NCBI RefSeq assembly: GCF_014596445.1
Contig: NZ_MECL01000267.1
Location: 1-35,047 of the forward strand
Length of the DNA stretch: 35,047 nucleotides
Direction of reading: 5' to 3'
From: Streptomyces sp. CBMA29
GTDB taxonomy: Bacteria > Actinomycetota > Actinomycetes > Streptomycetales > Streptomycetaceae
This document shows positions 8,327-14,526 of the stretch, in pieces; position 1 is the first letter of the stretch, and every line of letters starts with the position of its first letter. Under the pieces are notes generated by a model. That model was not told the origin of the DNA, did no database searches, and worked only from the letters and a program-made list of their open reading frames with translations. A program made the position numbers and the translations under genes.

Positions 8327-8695
8327 ATGGACCGCGATGTGGTCGGCACGGCCGACCTGGGAAGGCTGCGTGTCGAGGTGGGACACCACGGCCGATCCGC
8401 GGTCTTCGCCCCCACGGGCGAGCTGGACCACCACACCGCTGACCTGCTGAGCGAGCCGCTCGACGCGGCTCTCGACGCGGGCACCAGCCGTCTGGTGATC
8501 GACTGCGCGGGCCTGGAGTTCTGCGACTCCACGGGGCTGAACGTGCTGCTCAGCGCGCGACTGCGGGCGGACGCCGTCGGAGGGGCCGTCCATCTGGCGG
8601 CCATGCAGCCGACGGTCGCCCGCGTTTTCGAGATCACCGGGGCGGACACGGTCTTCACCGTGCACGCCACGCTGGACCAGGCGCTTCAGGAGTAG
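8327..8695 (+). CDS. STAS-domain anti-sigma factor antagonist
   Basis: A 122-residue protein that is a single STAS domain of the SpoIIAA/RsbV type. GELDHHTADLLSEPLDAAL is the first helix region, and DCAGLEFCDSTGLNVLL carries the conserved Asp-Ser-Thr-Gly whose serine is phosphorylated by the partner kinase in this family. When unphosphorylated, such proteins bind the anti-sigma ATPase and release the sigma factor. The start is set by GAGGA 4 nt upstream of ATG; earlier in-frame starts lack conserved sequence. It lies upstream of the HATPase gene on the same strand and is divergent from the sigma gene, so a dedicated sigma/anti-sigma/antagonist trio is likely. Confidence 0.92.
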   Translation: MDRDVVGTADLGRLRVEVGHHGRSAVFAPTGELDHHTADLLSEPLDAALDAGTSRLVIDCAGLEFCDSTGLNVLLSARLRADAVGGAVHLAAMQPTVARVFEITGADTVFTVHATLDQALQE

Positions 8696-8836
8696 CGGGG
8701 TGCGTACGGGGGCCAAGGGAAGTGAGTGGCGATTTCCGCCGGGACGATGTTTGGTGGGCTTCCGGACGTGTTCCCGGAGATCGACCGGGAAGAAGACCGA
8801 CGGACACCTGTTGGACATCCGTGAGGTGAGGCGCTG

Positions 8837-9340
8837 ATGAGCACCACCCGGCCTTACGCTGCGGACGACCGCGGCTCGGACTCGGGCGAGGGTGAGTCCG
8901 ACGTGTCGGCGCCCGAGCGGGCCGGTCCCGACGAACCGGTACGGAAGCTGGCGCTGTCGGGCGAGAGCGGCATCGTGCCGCGCGCCCGAGACTTCACCCG
9001 GCAGGCACTGCGCGACTGGGGCTGGCTGCCCGCCGCGAACGCGGACCGCAGAGCCGCCGCCGAGGACGTGCTGCTGGTCGTCTCCGAACTGGTCACCAAC
9101 GCCTGCCTGCACGCGGGCGGACCCGACGAGCTGCGGCTGCGCCGCAACCCCAAGTCGCTGCGGCTCGAGGTCGTCGACAGCGGCCCCGGCGAGCCGTCAC
9201 CCCGTACCCCGCACCGCGCGGGCCGCCCCGGCGGACACGGCATGTTCATCGTGCAGCGGCTCTGCCTCGACTGGGGCGTGATCCGCGAGACCGACCGGCC
9301 GGGCAAGACGGTCTGGGCGGAACTGGCCGCACCGGCGTAA
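8837..9340 (+). CDS. Anti-sigma factor, RsbW-like serine-protein kinase (HATPase_c)
   Basis: A 167-residue protein with a roughly 35-residue acidic, poorly conserved N-terminus and then one GHKL ATPase domain. The N-box is VVSELVTNACLHAGG, the G1 box VVDSGPGEPS and the G2 box RPGGHGMFIVQRL, followed by DWGVIRETDRPGKTVWAEL. All boxes needed for ATP binding are present, unlike the related fragment at 17315. The expected role is to sequester the divergent SigB-family factor and phosphorylate the upstream STAS protein. The 140-nt gap after the STAS gene may contain its own signals. The start is ATG, preceded by GAGGTGAGG. Confidence 0.92.
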   Translation: MSTTRPYAADDRGSDSGEGESDVSAPERAGPDEPVRKLALSGESGIVPRARDFTRQALRDWGWLPAANADRRAAAEDVLLVVSELVTNACLHAGGPDELRLRRNPKSLRLEVVDSGPGEPSPRTPHRAGRPGGHGMFIVQRLCLDWGVIRETDRPGKTVWAELAAPA

Positions 9341-9415
9341 CCGTCACGGCCGCCCCCTTTCCGTACGGCCGCCCCTGTACGTCTGCGCCGCCAGGCGCGC
9401 CTGCCCTGACGCGTT

Positions 9416-9490
9416 CTCGTACGCGCACGTTCGTCCTCGTACGCGCACGTTCGCCTTCCTCCGCGCACGCGCGCCCTCGTACGCCTCCGG
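9416..9490 (+). repeat. 20-nt tandem repeat in the 9341-9570 intergenic gap
   Basis: Units start at 9416, 9436, 9456 and 9476. The first two differ only at their last position and share CTCGTACGCGCACGTTCG; the next two are degenerate and the last is partial. They occupy most of the gap between the anti-sigma gene and the palindrome at 9571. Apart from the repeat I see no gene here. Confidence 0.65.
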
Positions 9491-9570
9491 CTCCGCCCTC
9501 GCGCGCCCGGTTTCCGTCGGTGCGGCGCCTCTCTTCCCTCTCCGACCTCACCGGCGTACCCTCACGCCAA

Positions 9571-9589
9571 ATCTGATGTGCCGTCAGAT
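9571..9589. promoter_or_regulatory. Palindrome copy A, ATCTGA-N7-TCAGAT, upstream of the first surface gene
   Basis: Perfect 6-bp arms ATCTGA and TCAGAT around TGTGCCG, ending 36 nt before the ATG at 9626. It has the same architecture as the copies at 10371 and 11853, so it is likely a shared operator for this five-gene cluster. Confidence 0.65.
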
Positions 9590-9625
9590 CTGCCGGTGCG
9601 GGTGGCGGCGGAGGGAGATGGGCCG

Positions 9626-10360
9626 ATGAGCAGGACCAGGGCGGGTTTCGTGGTGGCCGGGATAGCGGCGGGGGCGGTCGTCATGACCGGCGCCCCGGCG
9701 GCGCAGGCGGCCACGGTGAACGTCAACTACCACTGCAAGACGCCGATCGGCGACAAGAGCGCGGTCTCGCCGATCGACATCACGGCCACGCCCAGCGGTT
9801 CGTCGTACCGCCTGAAGATGACCTTCCAGAAAGGTGTCTCGTCCAGCCCGATCGAGCTGGGCAAAGGGGCGATGAACCCGCACGCGACGATCCTGCTCGG
9901 CGGCGCGGACAGCGGTTCGCTCACGGTGACGGGACCGTCCAACCCGGCCCCGATCCCGGCCAATACGCCGATCAAGATCACCGATCTGTCGGGCACGTAC
10001 ACCCCGAAGGCGAGCGGCAAGGTCACCTTCACGCCCGGCGTGCTGACCATCCTGGCGCTGGGCACGACGACGACCTGTACGGCCGATCCCAAGCCGGGGG
10101 TGTCGCTCACTCTCACCGTCAAGGCGGCGGGCGGATCGAGCGGTTCGGGCGGTTCGAGCGGGTCGAGCACGTCCGGCGGTACGACGAGCTCCGGCGGTTC
10201 GTCGGGTTCCGGTGGCACGAGCGGAGGTTCGAGCGGCAACCTCGCGCAGACCGGCTCCGACGACGGCGTGGTCGCCCTCGGCACCCTCGGCGGCACGGTG
10301 CTGCTGTTCGGGGCCGGTGGCGCGCTCTGGCTGACCCGCCGCAGCCGGCGCCGCGTCTGA
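9626..10360 (+). CDS. Exported, sortase-anchored surface protein with one beta-type domain (LAQTG)
   Basis: A 244-residue protein: signal peptide (about residues 1-32, ending AQAA), a beta-rich domain (about 33-165), a Ser/Gly/Thr-rich wall-spanning stretch (about 168-203), the LAQTG sorting signal at 206-210, one membrane helix and an Arg-rich tail. LAxTG is the motif used by class E sortases of Streptomyces. The domain is bracketed by two cysteines (C37, C151), suggesting a disulfide, and has the marks YHCKTPIGDKSA, LLGGADSGSLTVTGPSN and GKVTFTPGVLTI. It is clearly related to the second domain of the protein at 14523. I do not recognise a named family with certainty; a distant DUF6801 link is possible. 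GGAGGGAGA upstream fixes the start, and the operator-like palindrome lies 36 nt before it. Confidence 0.87.
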   Translation: MSRTRAGFVVAGIAAGAVVMTGAPAAQAATVNVNYHCKTPIGDKSAVSPIDITATPSGSSYRLKMTFQKGVSSSPIELGKGAMNPHATILLGGADSGSLTVTGPSNPAPIPANTPIKITDLSGTYTPKASGKVTFTPGVLTILALGTTTTCTADPKPGVSLTLTVKAAGGSSGSGGSSGSSTSGGTTSSGGSSGSGGTSGGSSGNLAQTGSDDGVVALGTLGGTVLLFGAGGALWLTRRSRRRV

Positions 10361-10370
10361 CGGCCCGGCG

Positions 10371-10389
10371 ATCTGACGGATCGTCAAAA
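10371..10389. promoter_or_regulatory. Palindrome copy B, ATCTGA-N7-TCAAAA, upstream of the WxL-like gene
   Basis: The left arm ATCTGA and the 7-nt spacer CGGATCG match the other copies; the right arm TCAAAA keeps four of six bases of TCAGAT. It lies 107 nt before the start at 10497 and just after the preceding stop. A second TCTGACGG occurs 16 nt upstream. Confidence 0.5.
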
Positions 10390-10496
10390 ACGGTCGGCGC
10401 TCTCCATTGACTTCTCTTGACCGCCCGGCCTCAATGGCCACCCTCGGCGCGGGAAATGAGGGACGCCGCGTCACGAACACGGAGCAAGGGGACGAA

Positions 10497-11858
10497 ATGA
10501 ACGTTCATTCGCGAAGGGCGCCGGGCCGCCGAAGTCCACGAAGACCAGCCACCGTCGCGCGCAGGCTCGTGGCGGTCATCGGTACCGCGGCGCTGATCGT
10601 CGGCGGCGGGGCGGTGCTCGCCGCCTCGGCGCACGCCAACACCCCGGTCGACTTCGCCACGCACTGCATCCCGCCGGCCGTCGCCGGGCTGCCGCCCATC
10701 GACGGCACGTCCACCGCCACGATCACCGTGGACAACGCGACGCCGAAGGTCGGCGACACCGTCAACGTCACCTACACGCTCAGCCAGGCCGCCGCGAGCA
10801 ACCCGACCGACATCGCGCTGCCCGCCGACGTGGTCACACCGCACGCCGTCGTGGTGCTCGGCGGCGCGCAGACCGGCGCCGTCACGGTGGACGGCCCCAA
10901 GAGCAACCCGCCGATCCCCGGCAAGGGCGCCTTCCCCGCGCTGGTCATGCACGGCAGCTTCACCGCCACCGCGGCGGGCACGATCACCCTGTCGCCCGGC
11001 GACTACACCATCCACACCAGCTACATCCTGGAACTGGACACCGTCTGCACGGTGACGAATCCGCCCGCGCCGGTCTCCGAGACCGTCACCGCGAGCGGCT
11101 CGGTGCCGACCAACAACCGTGCCATCAAGCTTGGTTCGGCCTCGGGCGACAAGGGCGCGGCCGTCACCGTGACCGGCAGCCACTTCACCGAGGGCGCCAC
11201 CGTCACCCTCGCGGGCCGCGCGGGCGCCAACGAGACGGCCGACCGTACGACGGCCACCGCCGACGCCTACGGCGGCTTCTCGGCCTCGCTCACCGTCAAC
11301 GACCTGGCGACGACCGGGATCGTGGCGTACGAGGGCGGCGCGTACGACTCCGCGACCGCCGCCGGGCCCGCCGCGTACACCGTCAACGACAACACCCCCG
11401 TACCGCCCGGCGCGCAGAAGGTCACGGCGTCGGTCGTCCCGGGCACGCTGTCGATGACGCAGGCCGGTGACACGGTCACCATGACGCCCGTCGACTTCGG
11501 CGCGGGCGGCACGTCGACCGGCGCGCTCAGGACCGTCACCGTCACGGACTTCCGCGGCGGCTCCACCGGCTGGTCGCTCACCGGCAAGGTCAGCGACTTC
11601 ACCGGCCCCGGCGGGTCGCGGATCGGTGCGGACAAGCTCGGCTGGACACCCGCCTGCGCGACCGCGACGGGCAGCCCGAGCAACTGCGTGGCGGGCAGCG
11701 CCGGTTCCGTCGGCAGTACGGGAGCCACCCTGGCCTCCGCGCCCGACGCCACGGCCACCGGTGGCGAGTTCACCGTCGACGCCGACCTCTCACTCGACAT
11801 TCCGCGGTTCAGTCCCGCCGGAACCTACTCGGGAGTCTTGACCCTGACTCTGACCTGA
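10497..11858 (+). CDS. Secreted multi-domain protein with C-terminal WxL-like domain
   Basis: A 453-residue protein. An Arg-rich n-region and hydrophobic core form a long signal peptide ending near ASAHA (about residue 46). Domain B (about 50-195) has a cysteine pair (C57, C184), IDGTSTATITV, KVGDTVNVTYT, VLGGAQTGAVTVDGP and TITLSPGDYTI, and is homologous to the first domain of the protein at 14523. An Ig/IPT-like domain follows (about 205-300: GAAVTVTGSHFTEGATVTL). The last part (about 305-453) has VTVTDFRGGSTGWSLTGKV, with WSL at 359-361, and ends YSGVLTLTLT. This matches the layout of WxL domains: DxRG...GWxL, then a terminal Y-x-x-x-LTWxL strand that is here degenerate. No sortase signal or membrane anchor is present, as in WxL proteins held non-covalently on the wall. 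The DUF916-type gene follows at once. AAGGGG precedes the ATG. Confidence 0.82.
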   Translation: MNVHSRRAPGRRSPRRPATVARRLVAVIGTAALIVGGGAVLAASAHANTPVDFATHCIPPAVAGLPPIDGTSTATITVDNATPKVGDTVNVTYTLSQAAASNPTDIALPADVVTPHAVVVLGGAQTGAVTVDGPKSNPPIPGKGAFPALVMHGSFTATAAGTITLSPGDYTIHTSYILELDTVCTVTNPPAPVSETVTASGSVPTNNRAIKLGSASGDKGAAVTVTGSHFTEGATVTLAGRAGANETADRTTATADAYGGFSASLTVNDLATTGIVAYEGGAYDSATAAGPAAYTVNDNTPVPPGAQKVTASVVPGTLSMTQAGDTVTMTPVDFGAGGTSTGALRTVTVTDFRGGSTGWSLTGKVSDFTGPGGSRIGADKLGWTPACATATGSPSNCVAGSAGSVGSTGATLASAPDATATGGEFTVDADLSLDIPRFSPAGTYSGVLTLTLT

Positions 11859-11871
11859 CGCACAGTCAGAT
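11853..11871. promoter_or_regulatory. Palindrome copy C, ACCTGA-N7-TCAGAT, upstream of the DUF916-type gene
   Basis: ACCTGA and TCAGAT flank CGCACAG, with five of six positions symmetric and the same 7-nt spacer as copies A and B. It overlaps the stop codon of the upstream gene and ends 29 nt before the ATG at 11901, so a second transcript may begin here. Confidence 0.55.
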
Positions 11872-11900
11872 ACTGCTGCCGACCGAGGGAGTTGACGAGG

Positions 11901-13292
11901 ATGTCGTGGTCGCGAGCACGGTCGTGGTCACCGCTGCCGTCCCGGTCCCGCCCGCGCGCCGCCCGGGTCAGGGCCGACGCGCGGACGCGTACGCGGATAC
12001 GTGTGCGGACCCGTCCGCCGCTTCCGGACGCGCTCGCGGGGACGCCTGCGGGCGCGCCTGCGGGCGTACGTCCGGGCGTACTTCCTCGCGGACGGGTGCG
12101 GATGCCGGTGCGGGTGCGGGCACGGTCCGCCGCTGCCAGGGGCCTGCGCGCGCTCACCGCGACCGGCGCCGTCGCGGCGGTCGGCCTTGTCACTCTCCTC
12201 GGTCCGGCGGCGGGACCGGCCGGCGCCGCCGACAACGGGCGCTGGTCGGTCTTCCCCGCCCCCGCCGCGGGCGCCGCCGACCCCGGCGCCACCGGCCAGG
12301 AACGGCAGTTCTTCACCCTCCAGGCCGACCCCGGCACCACCGTCAAGGACAAGGTGTCGGTCTCCAACCTCTCCACCGCGCCGATGACCTTCAGGCTCTA
12401 CGGCGCCGACGCGTACAACACCCCGCGCGACGGCGGCTTTGCCGTCAGAGGCCCCGACGAGACCAACCGCGACGTCGGCACCTGGATCCGGCTCGCCAAG
12501 ACCACGCTGACCGTGCCGCCGCGCACCCGCGCCGACATCCCGTTCACCCTCACCGTCCCGGCCAACGCCTCGCCCGGCGACCACCCCGGCGCGATCGTCG
12601 CCCTCGACACCCGGACCGACGAGGGCTCGGGCAAGGTCGCGGTCGGCGTGCGCAGGGCGGTCGGCGCGCGTGTCTACCTGCGGGTCGGCGGGCCGAGCCT
12701 GGCCGCGCTCTCCGTCGAACACCTCACCGTCAGCCACGGCGGCCCGCTGCTGCCCGGCACCGGCAGCACGGCCGCCACCATCCACTACACGCTGGTCAAC
12801 CGGGGCAATGTCACCCTCTCGCCGCGCCTGGCCGTCAAGGCCACCGGCCTCTTCGGTCGCACCCTGCTCAACCGCCCGGCCCGCGACCTGCCCCTCGAAC
12901 TCCTGCCGGGACAGCAGGTCAGCCTCACCGAGAAGTGGGCGGGCGCCCCGGCCTTCGACCGCGTCTCGGTCCGGCTGACCGTCAGCACCGCGACCGGCGG
13001 CGTCAACGAGCGCGACACCGCCTCGTACCTCGTCGCACCCTGGCTCGCGGTGGGGCTCGTCCTGGCCGGACTCGCGGTGCTGGTCGTCTGGTACGTACGC
13101 CGTTGGCGGTCGCGGCACCCGGCGGCGGAAGCCGCTGAGGCGCCGCCGGGCGCCCGGCCGGACGGGGAGCCGGACGATACGTATACGGGCCCCGGCCCGC
13201 GTGCGCGTGCGGACATGGAGACGGATACCGATACGGGTGCGGACTCCGGGCCCGACACCGCCGTCATCGGCGCTCCGACGGGCGGGAGTTGA
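11901..13292 (+). CDS. DUF916-type (WxL-interacting) membrane protein
   Basis: A 463-residue protein. After a signal sequence ending GPAGAAD, the ectodomain has the DUF916 pattern: FTLQADPGTTVKDKVSVSNL, MTFRLYGADAYNTPRDGGF, WIRLAKTTLTVPPRTRADIPF and PANASPGDHPGAIVAL. A second beta domain follows (YTLVNRGNVTLSPRLAVK...LLPGQQVSLTEKW), then one membrane helix (about 383-405), RRWRSRH and an acidic cytoplasmic tail with a TDTDTG repeat. In Firmicutes such proteins accompany WxL proteins and help hold them on peptidoglycan; a WxL-like gene lies immediately upstream. The first 67 residues from ATG 11901 (GAGGGA 10 nt upstream) are Arg/Pro-rich low-complexity sequence. ATG at 12102 would begin a compact signal peptide but has a weak ribosome-binding site. 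The next gene starts 1 nt after this stop. Confidence 0.85.
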   Translation: MSWSRARSWSPLPSRSRPRAARVRADARTRTRIRVRTRPPLPDALAGTPAGAPAGVRPGVLPRGRVRMPVRVRARSAAARGLRALTATGAVAAVGLVTLLGPAAGPAGAADNGRWSVFPAPAAGAADPGATGQERQFFTLQADPGTTVKDKVSVSNLSTAPMTFRLYGADAYNTPRDGGFAVRGPDETNRDVGTWIRLAKTTLTVPPRTRADIPFTLTVPANASPGDHPGAIVALDTRTDEGSGKVAVGVRRAVGARVYLRVGGPSLAALSVEHLTVSHGGPLLPGTGSTAATIHYTLVNRGNVTLSPRLAVKATGLFGRTLLNRPARDLPLELLPGQQVSLTEKWAGAPAFDRVSVRLTVSTATGGVNERDTASYLVAPWLAVGLVLAGLAVLVVWYVRRWRSRHPAAEAAEAPPGARPDGEPDDTYTGPGPRARADMETDTDTGADSGPDTAVIGAPTGGS

Positions 13293-13293
13293 C

Positions 13294-14526
13294 GTGCGGG
13301 CGACGCGAAGCGGGCTCCTGGGAAGGCGGTTGGGTCTCGGGCGGCGGGCTCGGCTCCGGCGGCCGGTCCTCACCTTCGTCACCGCCCTTGTCCTGACGGC
13401 CGGTTCGGCCGTCGCGGCACCGGCGGCGCTCGGCGCGCCCGCCGGCTCCGCGGTACTCCGCGCGCCCGCCGCCGCCACGGCGCCGACCGTTGTGGCGCAC
13501 CCCGGCGCGGCCCGCCCCGGCGGCGACATCACCGTGGTCGGCGCGGGCTGGAAACCCGGCACCCTGCTGGCCATCCTGCTCTGCGGCCAGGACGCGATCG
13601 GCGGCACCAACTCCTGCGCCAACGCCTCCGGCCGGGCCGTCACCACCGACGCGGCGGGCAAGTTCAGCCGCCGACTGCCGGTCGTGGCGCCGCCGAAGCC
13701 GTGCCCCTGCGTCATCCACGTGTCCACGGTGACCGGTGAACAGCTCACCGTGGACGCGCCGTTCACCGTGACGGGACACCCCACCGCGCCGCTGCCTGCG
13801 CAGACCGGCACCGGCAGGCTCGCCGTACTGACCGCGCGGCTGCGCGGCGGCGGCGGACTGCTCACCTGGTTCGGCGCGCCCGCGCACCGCACGCTCGTGT
13901 TCACCGTCGGCAATCTGGGCTCGGGCGCGGTCAAGGACCCGGCCTTCGACGTCGGCACCTCGCACGGCGTCTACGCACCCCAGTGGGACCGCCAGCAGTG
14001 GCACGGCACGGTCGCGCCCGGCGGGAAACAACAGATCAGCTTCCCGGTGGAGCTGGGCTCCGGAGCGCACGGCGCGTACACCGTCCAACTGCGCTACGGC
14101 GGAAAGGTGCTGGTCACCGAGCCGTGGTCGGTCGGGCGGCCGTGGGGCGTCACCCTCTTCTGGATTCTGCTCTTCCTCGTCGTCCCGGCCGCCGTCTTCC
14201 GGCTCGGGATGCTGCTGGTCAACCGGCTCAGGCCCGGCGCCGGGGTGTCCGTGCCCGGCGGCGCGCGGCCCGCGTGGCACCCGGCGACCGTACTGGCGCA
14301 TCTGCCGCTGCCGCTGAAATCCGTTGCGCCGCGCAGACGATTCGCGGGGCGCGCGCCGGAGCCGTCGTCGTCCTCCTCTTTGCCGTCGGCCGCCGCGCCT
14401 CTGCCGCCCTCGTACGCCCCGGACGCGGGCCCGCTGCCCTGGTACACCCACGGCGCGTTCCCGGCCGCGCGCCCCGGCCCCACCGCGAGCACCACCCCGA
14501 ACCCCCCTTCGAAAGGAAGCCCGTGA
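13294..14526 (+). CDS. Membrane-anchored surface protein with neocarzinostatin/Ig-like domain
   Basis: A 410-residue protein: signal peptide (Arg-rich n-region, core LTFVTALVLTAGSAVAAPAA), then a domain at about 65-160 with GGDITVVGAGWKPGTLLAILLCG, a second cysteine in TNSCAN, VTTDAAGKFSRRLPV, a PCPC pair and VIHVST. The cysteine arrangement (C-x11-C, then C-x-C) and the GxGW/TDAxGxF pattern resemble the seven-stranded neocarzinostatin family, though that is motif resemblance only. A second beta region (about 190-275: FTVGNLGSGAVKDPAF, WHGTVAPGGKQQISFPVEL) resembles alpha-galactosidase NEW3/CARDB-like domains. One membrane helix (about 284-305) and a Pro/Ser-rich cytoplasmic tail follow. There is no sorting signal. 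GTG at 13294 follows GGCGGGA, and the stop overlaps the next GTG (GTGA), so genes 11901, 13294 and 14523 form one operon. Confidence 0.8.
   Translation: MRATRSGLLGRRLGLGRRARLRRPVLTFVTALVLTAGSAVAAPAALGAPAGSAVLRAPAAATAPTVVAHPGAARPGGDITVVGAGWKPGTLLAILLCGQDAIGGTNSCANASGRAVTTDAAGKFSRRLPVVAPPKPCPCVIHVSTVTGEQLTVDAPFTVTGHPTAPLPAQTGTGRLAVLTARLRGGGGLLTWFGAPAHRTLVFTVGNLGSGAVKDPAFDVGTSHGVYAPQWDRQQWHGTVAPGGKQQISFPVELGSGAHGAYTVQLRYGGKVLVTEPWSVGRPWGVTLFWILLFLVVPAAVFRLGMLLVNRLRPGAGVSVPGGARPAWHPATVLAHLPLPLKSVAPRRRFAGRAPEPSSSSSLPSAAAPLPPSYAPDAGPLPWYTHGAFPAARPGPTASTTPNPPSKGSP

Noticed and set aside
9416..9490. Regular 20-nt repeats considered as a CRISPR-like array
   Set aside because: Units are directly adjacent with no unique spacers, and no cas genes are present; simple tandem repeat.
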